Assembly (NCBI GenBank): GCA_003415625.1 | Contig: PYIU01000003.1 | Span: 3,968,001 to 4,032,000, forward strand | Reading direction: 5' to 3' | Length of the DNA: 64,000 nt | Source of the DNA: Aquanectria penicillioides | Lineage: Eukaryota > Ascomycota > Sordariomycetes > Hypocreales > Nectriaceae | In this document: piece after piece, positions 25,937-37,623 of the stretch | Layout: every line of letters starts with the position of its first letter | How positions within the stretch are numbered: position 1 is the stretch's first letter | Made by a program: the position numbers and the translations under genes | The notes under the pieces: generated by a model | Told to the model about the DNA's origin: nothing | What the model saw: the letters and a program-made list of their open reading frames with translations, nothing else | Databases searched by the model: none

Positions 25937-28900
25937 ATCTGGCGATTTGCTTTGCTCGGGCACCAACAGCAACTTGCTGCTTTTGGGATGACGAGCTACC
26001 TCGACAACCCCATGGATCACCGCTTAAAGACCGTGGCCGTCCCTAAGCAACGCAGCAAGCCCTTCTGGGAGTAGTCCAGGCCGAGATGAAGGAGAACTAA
26101 TCGATCAAGCCTCAAGCCTAGCCGTAGCGAAATTCCACGCCCTCATCATGTATATTATGGTACATTCATTTATTACATTACATTACATGACATTACAGTA
26201 CTGTATCATGTCCCAACTGTTGCTGCAGTTGTGCGCTGGCTGGAAAGCGTTTCATTCATCCCGCCCGCCATGCCGGCCGGCCGGCGGGTGGCCTTGTGGC
26301 CGACCTCGATGATAGAGCCCTGGTCCCTGGCCGCAGATCCAGCTTTCCTCCAGTCCGCCTCGTCCTGCCCAATTTTTGGAGCAAGGGGAGGAGGGGAGGA
26401 GGGGACCAGCGAGCTCGAGCGGGTGGCCTGGGCCTAAAACGGGCTGAGCAAGGGGCATGGCCTATGTAAAAAGAAGGCAAAAGAAGGGGAAAAAAAAATC
26501 TTTCATCGAGGTGGAGGTGTGTGGCGGTCACGATGCCACCGAGGTGGAACCCGACAGTGATGTTGACTGCTGGCTGTTCACAACGTGGCGTCCTCGGAAA
26601 GGGACCTGACGACCAAGGCTTGCGTGCCTGCCTAGGGAGCTGCGAGCTGCGTGCTGCGTGCTGCGAGGGCCGAAGACGAGAGCGAGGGCGAAAGGGGCGA
26701 TGGTCGTGACGTTGCTGCAAGCACAATGCCGAGCTGTCTCAGACATCGCGGGGCGGTTCGCTGGTGGTGGAGGAGGAGAGGGAGAACAGCGGCCGTTGTT
26801 GCACGCAGCAACCAGCAGTGCGTGAGCCAGCAGCACCGGCAGCATGTTCCTCTGTCTCTGCGACACTCCACCACCAATAGGTTGGGTGCATCCCGACTTG
26901 ACGCCTTCACACGCCCCTCCCTCTCAACTGGCTTGTCTGTCGGTCAACATTTGCTGTCGATAGCCGACCAACCGGCCGGACGACCGCCAGGACGGAAGAC
27001 CAGAGACAAACAGGAACCAGATTGGGCCATGTGGCTTGATGCCAGACGTGCGTGGTCGACGGCGAAGGGAGCGGAGAGGGGAGGGGAAGGGGGGGGGGTC
27101 GTGTTGGTGGTCGATCATGGTTCATGGCAGTTGATGAACCCCCGAGGCTTGGTGGCTTCCCCGGTCCTGGAGAGCCAGCCCCCAGACGACATCTCTCCGT
27201 CAGGTGTGAGTGTGTGAGTGTGATGGAGGTTGTGCCCATAGTCATATCCAACTTTCAGCTGTGTCTCCCACAACAAGAGTTAGAGTATGAAGTACAGACA
27301 ATATCGTGCATGTACCCTCGCGCATCCAACGGAGAGTATACATATATGCCTACCTGGTAACAGGCCTGCTCACATACATAGTGTACACACATGCGTGGTA
27401 GTATACATCGCACACGCCACTGTCCACGATGGAGCCCTAGGTCCTTGGTCCATGATCCATGACACCAGAACCAACTCATCAGTTTGCTTACCAACTCATC
27501 AGCCCTCGACAGACGGACACGACCCTCACTGCCACCACTACCCCAAGGGAGAAAACCAGCAGATGGGTTCTCACTCGCTGCAGAAGGTAATTTTTTTTTT
27601 CAACTTTCTTTTCTTTGACCGCCAGTTCATCAATCGCACCCAGGGTGTTCCCGGCAACCGTGCGACTAGACCAATGACGGCGTGGAGCATAATAGAGCAA
27701 ACGAAAGCAGCCGTCGTACATCGAGCGTAAAGTATGGAGCGGACGGTGCACCGGCGTCTTCGCTGGGCTCGGCCGGACTGAAGACTTTAAGCTACGGGAA
27801 CCCTTTCTGGGAAGATCGAATAATTATCGGATGGTTAGCAATATAGGATATGGATCCATCCTAGGGACTTCAGGCTCCATGCCCGGCAGACAGAGACGGA
27901 GGCTGGTGTCCCATTAGTAGAAACGCACTGGGGACGACTGCTTTGGGACAAAGACATTGCTCGGGCCGGGCCTTTCTTTTGTTGGTTCCAAACGCCGCAG
28001 CCTCCGAAACGTTCAGACAAGCCCAGCCTCAAGCCTCACCCGACAAACTCAAACTTGCGTGAGAGTGTCGCGGGCTGGTCCACGCACAGACGGGGTTTGG
28101 GCTCGTGCTCCTTCGCGCTTTTGTCTAAGGTAGGCAAAGGTCCAGAAGCTGCCGACTCCGTTGTCAGTTCTGTCAACCAGTCCATGTGCCTGGCATGTTT
28201 GGTCTGGCGCCCTCACTTCTGGGGCTGGGCCGTCTGTCAGTTCAGACCCCCCAGCCCAGGTTAATTCATTAGTCCCCAAAAAAAAAGGCGTGAATGTGGG
28301 TTGGCTAATGGAGGTAGGTACTCTGCGTCAAGGCTTGGTTAATGGGCAATGTGGCTCTCTGCCCTGCATCTGGCCAACCCGCTGCTCTTGCTTCGACTAC
28401 AAGATCTGATTAGGTGTGGTGTACCTAGTAAAAAAAAAAAAAAAAAGGAAAAAAAAAATAGACCATTAACTGGAGGAACAGACGGACGACTTGCTGCATG
28501 TCTCCATTGAATTATTAGCATGCAGCTCAAGAAGAAAATTTTGCTCGTCCATTGGGCTCCCAATGGGGAAGAGCCAACCAGCCATATGGATAGGTAGTAC
28601 GTGAACGAGTGCCCCCCATAGGGACAAAGGTGGTTGAGCCGGAACGATGCAAGGGTGTTGACCATCTTGTGGGAGGGCCGTGGTGTGGTTCATTGTAGCA
28701 TTTGAGAAAAAGGTGCCGTTGGCACTGTTGGTTCAGGTCCCGCTAAGTCCAGGTCGTGCTCCACGCCTTGTGTACATTGCCGTCGACGTCGGTGGAAAAT
28801 CATCCGCAGTTGCGCCAAAGCCGACGATTGGCGCCCAAGGCGCTTCATGGTGATCATCACCAGCCCATCACCACCCGCGCGCGCTGATGCTGACGCTGGC

Positions 28901-29014
28901 TGACACTGACGCTGACGCTGAAAAAAGGCATGCCGGTGACGGCACCTTGCGGTTGCTGGGATTTTGGACACACCCAGCCAGCCGTGATGGGCAATGACCG
29001 GCGTGCGAGGTGCT

Positions 29015-29042
29015 ATGTCGCATGTCGCATGTCGCATGTCGT
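29015..29042. repeat. ATGTCGC heptamer tandem repeat
   Basis: Three exact ATGTCGC units plus a variant fourth (ATGTCGT) in the 10.8 kb gene-poor interval. Confidence 0.85.
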
Positions 29043-31321
29043 TGTCCTGACCTGGGGCGCCTATCCTAGGATCCTGGGAACTGGGGTTGTCTGATGTCTG
29101 ATGTCTGGTGTCCGATACGATGCTGCGTATTGCGTTACGCCGCGGTGCGGTGCGAAGGCCTGTGATACGTATCGGATCCTTGCTTTGCGCGACATTGGAA
29201 TCATGAATGAATCACCCGCCATCACTCACCGTCACCGTCATCGTCATAGAGAGGGACAAGGTAAGGCAAGGGACGCACGTACACACAGCAGGTAGGTACC
29301 TACCTAATTAGCACGCATTGCATCGCCTAGCCAGCTCCTGCACGCCAGCCAGCCAGCCCAGACTACTCCGTAGCTGTGCCCTTCTCCCTCCCAACCTTCA
29401 AATCCTTTCTCCACTGGTCAAACTCCATGTCACACCTTCTCCACGCTTGCCGCCGAGTGTGCTTGTCTTCCGGGGCGTTCCTGGTCTTGCTAGCGCGCCT
29501 TCAAAAGAGATTGGTGACAAGGCCTCCCTCACACCACGGCGTCACAGACTCGCAGACCGTTTTGCCATGTACAGGTCCTCAGGCCCTCACCCAGGCTTCT
29601 GGCAAGGCCTTTTGCAAAGGCGAAGGTCGTCCTCTGGTGGAGAGCCAGTAGCGGTCCCTCTCTGATCGTCCACTAATCATCGACGCTCATCATTCACTTG
29701 CCCACGCTCTCTCACTTACTCTCGTACTTGATGTTTCTCTTCCCCCCTGCACGGGACCAAGCAACAAGTCGACGAGGGGAGGGGAGGGGGGACCCTGGAC
29801 CCAGGTCCTGGACAGCACATCGTCAATGACTTACCGACCTGCCTCGAACTAGGTGGTTCGTGCGAACGCCTCGGGTGTTGTCGTCGTGCTGGAAGCAACC
29901 TCCCTTGCGCCATTATTTGGCACGGCCGCTGCTCCATGCTCTGTGATCCAATGCTCCACGCTCCACGCTCCGCGGATGCGCTCTTGGCCCATCTCCGGCC
30001 TGCCGGGGGATGATCGAAGGCGGGTTGCAGGGCGCCTACACTTCCTTGATACATCCGACATTGGACCCCTAGACCATGGCCCATCTAATGGATTGAGGCC
30101 AGCGAGGCTAAGCATCGAGAATTAAAAAAAAAAAAAAACTGAGAACTGAGCGTGGGTGAACAAATGGACTAGTGATAGCGATGACAAGGGATAGTGTTGC
30201 TGAATCCCATCAGCACCAGCACCGGCAGGGCGAGGCAAAAGCACCGCGCACTGGAGAGAGAGAGATGGATCGCCCGGGCAAGCCCAGATTGATGAGACTT
30301 TATGCATGTGTCGTGGCATTGCGCTGGACAGCAGAATCCATCCATCCCTCCATCCATACGTTCATACATCCTCGGTCGCCCGACCCCCTCCGCGCCCACG
30401 CACAAGTCCAGCCTTTGCTCAAGCCCTTCTCTCCCCCAGTCTCCAGATGAAAAAAATCGGAGCCGGGAAGGCGGACGGTCCCATGCGAAGATCGAATCGT
30501 TCAACCCAACCCAACCATACCCAGGATGGAAGGGGAGGGGGTGGGGATGGAGCATTCCTGGGGGGGCGTGTGGCATTGTGACTGACAGCGACGCCAAGGC
30601 CAGGCGGCACTGTGCCCAAGTACACCCGTTACAACTTGAGAGACCGACATTTTATTACCACTGTTCGGTATTATGGCATGTACGTACATGTCGATGTTCT
30701 CGGGCCTTGCCTGACTTGGAGCCCGGAGATGCTGAGCCCATCGTGGACAATTTTGGGCAGATGAGGCGAAGCGGCGGCAACGGAGGGGCGATAACCTCGT
30801 CTAGTCCACCGACAGGATTCACAGCTGGAACAGGAACAGGAACAGCTAAATAATTGAGATGTGAGAAATGAGATGAACTGAACTGGATTAGGGAACGGGG
30901 GAGGGGAGGGGGGCAAGCCTCGGCCGTTGCATCCCTTCCCTTCTATTATTTATTTCTTATTTATTTTTATTTTTTACTTTTCCTTCTTTAGTAGTTGGAA
31001 ATGGGAAACGCGAGGTACCAAACCCGCTGTCGTCCTCTTCATCATCCCCAGCTGGTCGATGGCTTTTGCCTTATTGCCAAACACATCGACTCCATACTTC
31101 GCCCACTTGGACTTTCATGGGTTTTTTTTTTTCACTTTACTTGTTCTCCTGATCATCACACGCCTCCCCCTGGTCGGAGCTCTTGGACACACCCCAATCC
31201 CCCCACCCCTGCTTGTGCTTGTGCTTGACCGTTCCGTCCACTATGCTTGCTCGTTATTCTTGGGGCCTTGGGCTTGGGGATTCCTCGCCCTCGTCCCGTC
31301 ACGTATAGCCCTAGGCCCTTA

Positions 31322-32350
31322 TGTTAAGACGGTCAAGTCACTTAGCTGCCTGTACCTTACCTTACCTTAGCTGTACACTACGCTACGCTGGGGTGTAATC
31401 AGTGACCCCGGTTTGCTGCACTTCCCCCACCGTTGCGTCGTGCGCCTCCTTTCGACCCGAAGCACAGCGCACAGCGCACTGCACTCTCTACAACCATCAA
31501 AACCAGTTCCCTCTCGGGCCAACTTTTCTTTTCTTTTTTCTTCGTTTTCGCCCCTCCCCCCCCCCCCCCCTCCTCTACGGATACTACGTACGTAGCTCCA
31601 TCTTAGGTCTTGCTTGTCCCTCTCCGTGTCTCGAGTCTCGACTCCCGGCCAAGTCAAGCGAAGCAATCCCGACGTGGGTCCGCGCCTGAGGCTCCTCCTA
31701 GGCTCCTCCTACTACCGACGTTTCTTCTTCTGCCGGACTGACAACACTCTCTCAACATCTTCAACCCGACACGTTTTCTTACCTCCTCTCTGCTCCGACT
31801 TTGTTCCCCGTCGACAGCAAATTTGTGAGAATCACTCCTCGCCCTGGTCCTTTTTACCTTGCCCCCCAGTTGGCGCCCTCCGATCTGCTCTGCCTCATCC
31901 AGCTCGTCTCATCTCCGCCTCATTGGTTGACAAGGCCCTGGAGATCACCAATCATAACGGTGACTGCCTTCTACATTCACCACGAGCCACGATTCATCAT
32001 CTAAACTGCCTTGACTGCCACCTCCCGAGACAGTTCTCCTTTCTTCTCTCCTCTCTCTTCGAGGTACTTACCTGAACCCGATAACTTCGACGCCTAACCA
32101 GCCCATCCCTTCATTACAAAGACGGTTTGCCCACCTGGCAAGCAAACCAAACGACGACAACTTTATTATTTATCCCATTATCAGGTATCCTGCTGTTTCA
32201 AGCTAGAGGCTCCTGGGCATTCCTCAGACCACCTACTTCATCCTCGAGGTATTCTGCACTCTCACCCCTTATCGGCCACTCTGCCTCCTCCTTGGTGTTG
32301 TCTATATCATAGCCACGTTCCCAAGTGCTCTGTTGTGTTTTGATACACAG
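31322..32350 (+). promoter_or_regulatory. Putative long AUG-free 5' leader/promoter of the Myb gene
   Basis: From 31322 to 32531 the + strand contains no ATG in any frame, checked line by line. The last one is at 31321 and the next at 32532. The stretch is pyrimidine-rich and includes a 15-nt C run at 31556-31570, and several gt/ag combinations could define leader introns. For example, a good 3' splice site, gttttgatacacag, ends at 32350. The absence of upstream AUGs over about 1.2 kb is what a long scanned 5' UTR under selection would show. Transcript ends are inferred, not seen. Confidence 0.5.
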
Positions 32351-33790
32351 CGTTGTTGGACGACGCTGGGCTTCTCGAAGCCCCTCCAAAGCCAGACGTA
32401 GAAAGACCCGGAACGAGTCGCCGAGCTGGCCCAACTCAAGAGCGAGACTCCGGTCTGCCTCCTGCGGCCAGAGTTGCCGTCCATCGCGGGTGCGCAGGAC
32501 CGTCTCGACCTGGTGCGCGCTCCGCGCTCCTATGCTAACGGTCCCCGTGCGGGCAGATTGGGTGCATCCGCTGTCACCGTGGATATCGCCGCTCTTCTCA
32601 AAGCTCCGGACTCAGATGAGTCTTCTGTCTCCCCTCCTCGCCAAGTTCGACCAGCACCCGCTCCAGCTCCCGCTCCTACGCCAACTCCTGCGCCCCAGCC
32701 GCCTTCGACAAAGGCGTCAACCGCTCCAGCCCGGCCAGCTGCGCATGTTGCGCCGCCTGTAGCCCCTGCCCCGATGCCCACTGGCAGGCGCAGCATGCCT
32801 CCTCACAGCTCAGACCAACCCGTCAAGAAGCAGAGTAAGTGGTCACCTGAAGAGGATGCGTTGATCATCGAGCTCCGGGGGAGTGGAATGAAATGGGAGG
32901 ACATCTCGAAACGTCTTCCTGGCCGAAGCGCCATCAGCTGTCGTCTTCATTATCAAAACTACCTCGAGAGACGAAGCGAGTGGGATGAGGAGCGTAAGAA
33001 CAAGCTTGCAAGGCTTTATGAGAGGTAAGAACAGTTGCCCAAGCACCCGGGGCTGTCAGAATGGTGAAGAAACCTGTTATCTGGCTTCTCGCGCTGACCC
33101 TCCTCCCCTGGATAACCTATCAAGCCTGGAGATCAAGCTAACACCACCAACAGATTCAAGCCTGAGATGTGGGCCAAGGTTGCGGAGGAAATGGCCGTTC
33201 CCTGGCGAGCGGCAGAGGCCATGCACTGGCAACTCGGTGAGGCGGATATGGCCCGTCGAGCCGGCGTGATTCCCTTCTCACTTGCTTCTGTCAACGTCGA
33301 CAACAATTCCAACCATCGAAACTCGCCGTCACGCAGCCATGCTCACTCGCAATCCCAAGGCAGCTTGCCCCGAGATTTGCGTGCTCCGTCTCCACGAGCC
33401 ATCTACAACAGACCCCAGCCCATGCCAACTGTCCCAAGCGGCCGCGCCATCGTCACTCGCCGCGAGTCTATTCCTCCACCCCCAATGCCCATGGCACCCG
33501 ATCCAAATGAAGTCCACTACGTGCCAGGGCCTGGATTGGCTCCGATCCAGAGCCAGCCGCCACTACGAGGCGGAGGTCTGCTACCTGGAGTTGCCGAGCT
33601 TACCACAGGTGTCAGTCCCTACAGCACTCCCGCCGGAGCTGCGAGCGTTCCGATGACTGCTACACCACCCCAGGCACCACTCCCCCCGACTCTTGCCAGC
33701 TACTCCATCGAGTCGACTGGGTCAAAGCGACGGGCTAGCCCTGAAGATCGTCTCCAGCGGGAGTCGAGCCACCGACGCCGCATGGCATGA
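32351..33790 (+). CDS. Myb/SANT-type DNA-binding protein, 5' end unresolved
   Basis: The reliable part is exon 32402-33024 joined to 33154-33790 across a 129-nt intron (gtaaga and cag ends), which restores LYERFKPEMW. A Myb/SANT repeat (KWSPEEDALIIELRGSGMKW, then GRSAISCRLHYQNYLERR) is followed by a second, weaker helical repeat interrupted by the intron (WAKVAEEMAVPWRAAEAMHW). The N-terminus is Pro/Ala-rich. The C-terminus is Pro-rich and ends in a basic stretch (SKRRASPEDR and SHRRRMA), likely nuclear. No in-frame ATG exists upstream of 32774. Three overlapping frames between 32351 and 32495 each hold coherent pieces (GLLEAPPKPDVE, RVAELAQLKSETPV, LPPAARVAVHRG, AQDRLDLVRAPRSYANG), suggesting base-call indels or unresolved splicing. 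It is a probable transcription factor; I do not assign a specific orthologue. Confidence 0.75.
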
Positions 33791-34836
33791 GCGACCTCTT
33801 TCTCTCCCAGCATCAAGGGGGGTTACGGGCGAACAAGGAGTTGAACTTGATTTTGTATGAGCATGGGCATCATTAGCAGGGGCTGGGAACCGAAGGATGT
33901 TTTGGAACAGCAGGCGACACGAAACGGCGACGCATAGTTTTTTTTACCAGGGACAGAAACACAACGAACACACACACACACAGCATCTGGGTTGCATCAG
34001 GACGAGGATAAACTGGAGGTGGGAAAGCGGGTTCTCTTTATTTGCCACTTGAAACGCTTTGGGACGAGGGTAAAAGGGACACTTTTTTATTTATTTTCGG
34101 GGTTCGACAACATATTTTACAACAAACAGCATTCATGGCATGGGGCGACGACGGGACGGGATACGATGGACACGAGGCGAAAGATGATTGTTTCTTCTTC
34201 ATCATGCGAAACAAAAACCAAAAACACATGCTGGATTTTTGCTTTCTTCATTTCATTGCCTTGTCTTTTTTCAGAATGATTCTTTTTTTTATTTACTTTT
34301 GAGTGGTTTTTTTTTCATCCTGTATGGGTAGAAGGCGCACGAGCTGAAGCAGGGGTGATGAGGGGCCCGAAGGAGGATTCGAAAAAGGACCAAAAAAATG
34401 TCAGGGGTCGTTTAGGTTGTTTTGCCCTGGCTACATTATTTCTTTGCCTGGGATGGGGAGTGACGAGACTGGACGGGACCGAGATGTCTGTGGAAACGGG
34501 ATGGAATGGCATACGCGAGGAAAGGGTAAGGGGTTGGAGGAGGAATATCATATTCCGACAAACGTCGGATGTTTGGAATTTATGTTTCTGATAGACCATA
34601 TCAAGGGTGATAGAGAAGAGAGGGACGTTGTATAGTTACTTAGTTCGAGATGAGAGACAGGAAAAGCACGAGAGGTCACAGTCCGCCCATTGATTTCTTT
34701 GCAACGCCCTTGAGGTCATTGTGGCATTTTTGTTACAATTTTTTTTTCAGCTTTCTTTGTCTTCGTATGATTAATTGTTGCCTGACTCTGAGGCTTTTCA
34801 CCGGATTTGTTTCTTTTCTTTTATTCTGCGTGGTAT
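33791..34836. other. Convergent 3' region
   Basis: Shared 3' flank of the Myb-type gene (+) and Trm9 (-). T- and A-rich, with several T homopolymers and a short (AC)n near 33968. No gene is seen. Confidence 0.6.
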
Positions 34837-35711
34837 TTATGTTGATCTGCTACATATCACCCACCAGTTATCCCTTTCATACCCCGTCTCTTCAACTACG
34901 CCCCCAGCCGCCACGACGTCCTCCTCAAGCTCGCCCTGGCGGTACAAGTGGTAATAACGCTGGTATGTGACGCCAGGGCCAGGAGGCTGGCCCTTAGGCG
35001 AGCGCATTACCACGGGACCATTCTGTCCTGTTCACTGGTCTCATCCCAGCCACGGCGGCTCGAGGCCTGCTCCAGCGCCCAGACGTAAACCAAGACGCGT
35101 CCCTCGCGGGGACGTGCACACTCGAGGAGCCTGGCAATGGCTTCTCGCCGCCGCTCTGCTGTGGAGAGGTGGTGAATGACAGCAATGCAGATGACGAAGT
35201 CTGCAGCCGAGTGGCGATACGGCAGGACAAGGCCATCGGCAACAGCCACATCAACATCGCCGTTTCCACCAGGAGCAAGGCCATCACCATCGGGCTTCTG
35301 CACGCGGGGTCCCTCCCAGGCAAGACGGACCAGGGATTCGCTGCGGTCGGAGCCCATTAGGTGGACTGTCGGGTTGACGCGCAGGTACTTGCCGTTTCCA
35401 CATCCGACGTCTAGCCCAACGCTGCCCGGCGGTTGGGCAAGGAGGAACTGGGCAACAAAGGGCCAGGGCTTATGCCGAGTGGCAGAGAAATGCGGTGCGA
35501 TGGCCTCGTAGACAGCGTGCACGTGCGTGGCCTCGTATGTCTCGGCCTGAGCCGCTGCGGATTCGGGTGCGGATGCGGATGCGGATGCGGATGACGATGC
35601 CTCATCGGGGCGGCTGCCATCTTGTTGGCGTTGTTGGAGATGAGGCAGGCCGGGTGCCACCTGTGGCCCGTCCTCGCTGGGCTCCGGCATCGCCGACGAA
35701 CCACTCGCCAT
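34837..35711 (-). CDS. TRM9: tRNA wobble-uridine methyltransferase Trm9, frame broken near the C-terminus
   Basis: SAM-dependent methyltransferase that, with Trm112, completes mcm5U at tRNA position 34 in the cytoplasm. It reads from ATG 35711 (MASGSSAMPEPSEDG). A low-complexity Ser/Ala stretch comes first, then the Trm9 entry THVHAVYEAIAPHFSATR and the SAM-binding motif I VGLDVGCGNGKYL with LMGSDRSESLV. The DFVICIAVIHHLSTAERR and GRVLVYVWALEQ blocks follow. The frame stops at 35007 just after EQDRMVPW. One additional G at the GG run at 35010-35011 continues the family's C-terminus (GVTYQRYYHLYRQGELEEDV) to a stop at 34837-34839, giving about 291 aa, close to yeast Trm9. The break is therefore either a base-call deletion or a recent mutation. 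The start is the only ATG upstream of the domain. Confidence 0.88.
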
Positions 35712-37623
35712 GGTGGTTTGGTGTCTGGGGATGATGATGTTGGACAAGAATAGTCCGGTGCCCTGGCTTGCCCTGTCTTGAAGTCCTAGGGCCCTTGAGC
35801 CAAGAGACCCTAGAGGAGGGGCAGAGGGGAGGGATAAAAAAAAATTGGAGCGTTCGTGTGTCTTCTACGGGCGTTTCTCGTTGTCTTCCCGATTTGGAGG
35901 GGCGTGCGAGAAATAAAATCAAAATGAACAGACGATGTCTGAGCGTCCCATATCACTTCGGTTGTAAGTAGATGGTTGGCAATTTTTCTAACGGTCTTGG
36001 AACGTCATGGTTGTTGAAGAAGTGGAGTTTGTGACTGTGTGGTGTGTGCGTGGGTTTGCAAGACTGTGGTTGGAAGTGGGTTTTTTTCTTGCAAGGGGGG
36101 GTGTGTGGTCGGGTAGTAATAAATTAAGCTACGAGGCAGGTATGTATGCAGGATGAGGAGCAGCAACAAGGAGCGGTACTATATAAATGAAACAATGACA
36201 TGTCATTTAGTGCCCGCTGAGAGATCAAACCAACTTGGCTCCATCGGTGGCTCGAGGTGGTCCAACTGACTTGGCCCGCTCATCTTATTAAGTACCGAGG
36301 AGCAATCGGTTGCGAAGGGGCTTCTAACTGACACATATCAGGGCCAACCAGAGGCTCGAGATTCTTCGTACATGCGCAAGCAATTAATTTACACCAGCTT
36401 GCCCGTGCTCAACTGGTCCATGTTCTAATCAAAAATCCCGTCCAGGGTTTCCTCCCGTAAACCAACACGTTCAAGATCGTGCCAGCCCCCCCCCCCCCCC
36501 CCAGCCACGAACACCTTCGGAAGCTTCCCGCCAACACCAAACAGGGTCCGAGTGGTGAGGCCTCAGGAAGAGCCTAAGAGGGAGGGCGTTGGACACGAGG
36601 GGGGAGGCGTCTCTCAGGATTCCCTTCCCACCCCGCGTCATTCCCTCCCCCGTCCGTCTGCCATCTCCACACAATTTGCCCATCGCCATCTTCCCATCTT
36701 CCCATCTCCCCTTTTATCTCCACATCTGCTTCGTTCGCCTTGTCATCACCTCACATTTCACATCCTGCACAGTTTCTCCCGTGCGCGCGCATGTAGATTC
36801 GACATCACGTCATGTTATCACGGGCCATCAGCGCCCACCCATGGCCCTCGAGAGCACGAGAGCACGAGAGCACCGGGTTGGTCCCCCGATGTGACGCCGT
36901 TCTCCATTCCCCGTCGCCCTGGTCCTCGTCGTGGTCCGCCTTTGATGCTCTACGTGTGTCCGTACTCTTGCTTCTTAACGCCGTTGCTACTTGCGCTCTC
37001 GCACACACGCCAACGTCCACACCCCAGATGTCACAGCACAACATCGGCAGGGGCCTGAGTGCATGGGGGAGCGCCGCTATGCACGACATCTCCGATCCGC
37101 CGGGCTGAAGTTGGAGCCTCACAACACCCAGGTCACCTTCGTTCGCGCCCGGATGACACTCCCGGGACGGGCCACTGAGAGAAGCTTGGACGCCTCGCGT
37201 GTCTTGCTTCTCCAGGCGAACGAGGCGTGCCCGCGAATGAATGATTCATCAGCAACGGCATCATATGGAGACAGCGACCAGGGCTCGTCGCAAGGGTTTG
37301 CAAGCATCACTGTGACTGCCTAGCCTTCCAGGGTCGTCAAGAACGCATGATCGTCGCATTGCTAGCTACTGTCCTTGTAATCTACTATGCCGCATCTGAC
37401 GCGAACCATCCATCGCATTTCATAGCGCCGGCATCTCCAACCTCTCCGCGAACGTCCCCCTTCCGATCCCCTGCATTATTTGCAACTAGCTTCTGGCCCC
37501 CGTCTCCCACGTTGTCCGCCTCGCTAATTATGCAGTTGTGACTAGTACAGGGGTGGGTGGAAGGCGTTAACCGAGAAGAGTTTCCTCGTTGATTCTTGAC
37601 CGGACCGTAATAGACGGCACCTT
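35712..37623. other. Intergenic region upstream of Trm9
   Basis: Contains the Trm9 promoter and the 3' flank of the dihydrodiol-dehydrogenase-like gene, with a 17-nt C run at 36486-36502. Frames at 36552-37058 and 36991-37323 lack motifs or splice support. No gene is seen. Confidence 0.55.
36486..36502 (+). repeat. C homopolymer, 17 nt
   Basis: Uninterrupted C run in the intergenic region upstream of Trm9. Confidence 0.9.

Larger units (their letters stand above)
20524..31321. other. 10.8 kb gene-poor divergent interval
   Basis: Separates tubulin cofactor B (-) from the Myb-type gene (+). Longer open frames such as 24517-25290 and 25098-25802, both on -, overlap each other, have skewed low-complexity composition and no recognisable domain. 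Visible content is homopolymers (C run 22383-22402, G run 25921-25936, A run 28431-28446) and short tandem repeats (22438-22492, 25238-25265, 26170-26200, 29015-29042). I see no supportable protein gene. Long regulatory DNA or noncoding transcripts are possible but not shown. Confidence 0.55.

Noticed and set aside
20524..31321. Transposon or CRISPR-like array in the large gap
   Set aside because: Only short tandem repeats and homopolymers are visible; no terminal repeats, transposase motifs or spaced identical repeats.
32325..32762. 145-aa frame starting upstream of and overlapping the Myb gene
   Set aside because: Arg/Ser/Leu-rich out-of-frame shadow. It starts without ATG, and the in-frame product has the Myb repeats.
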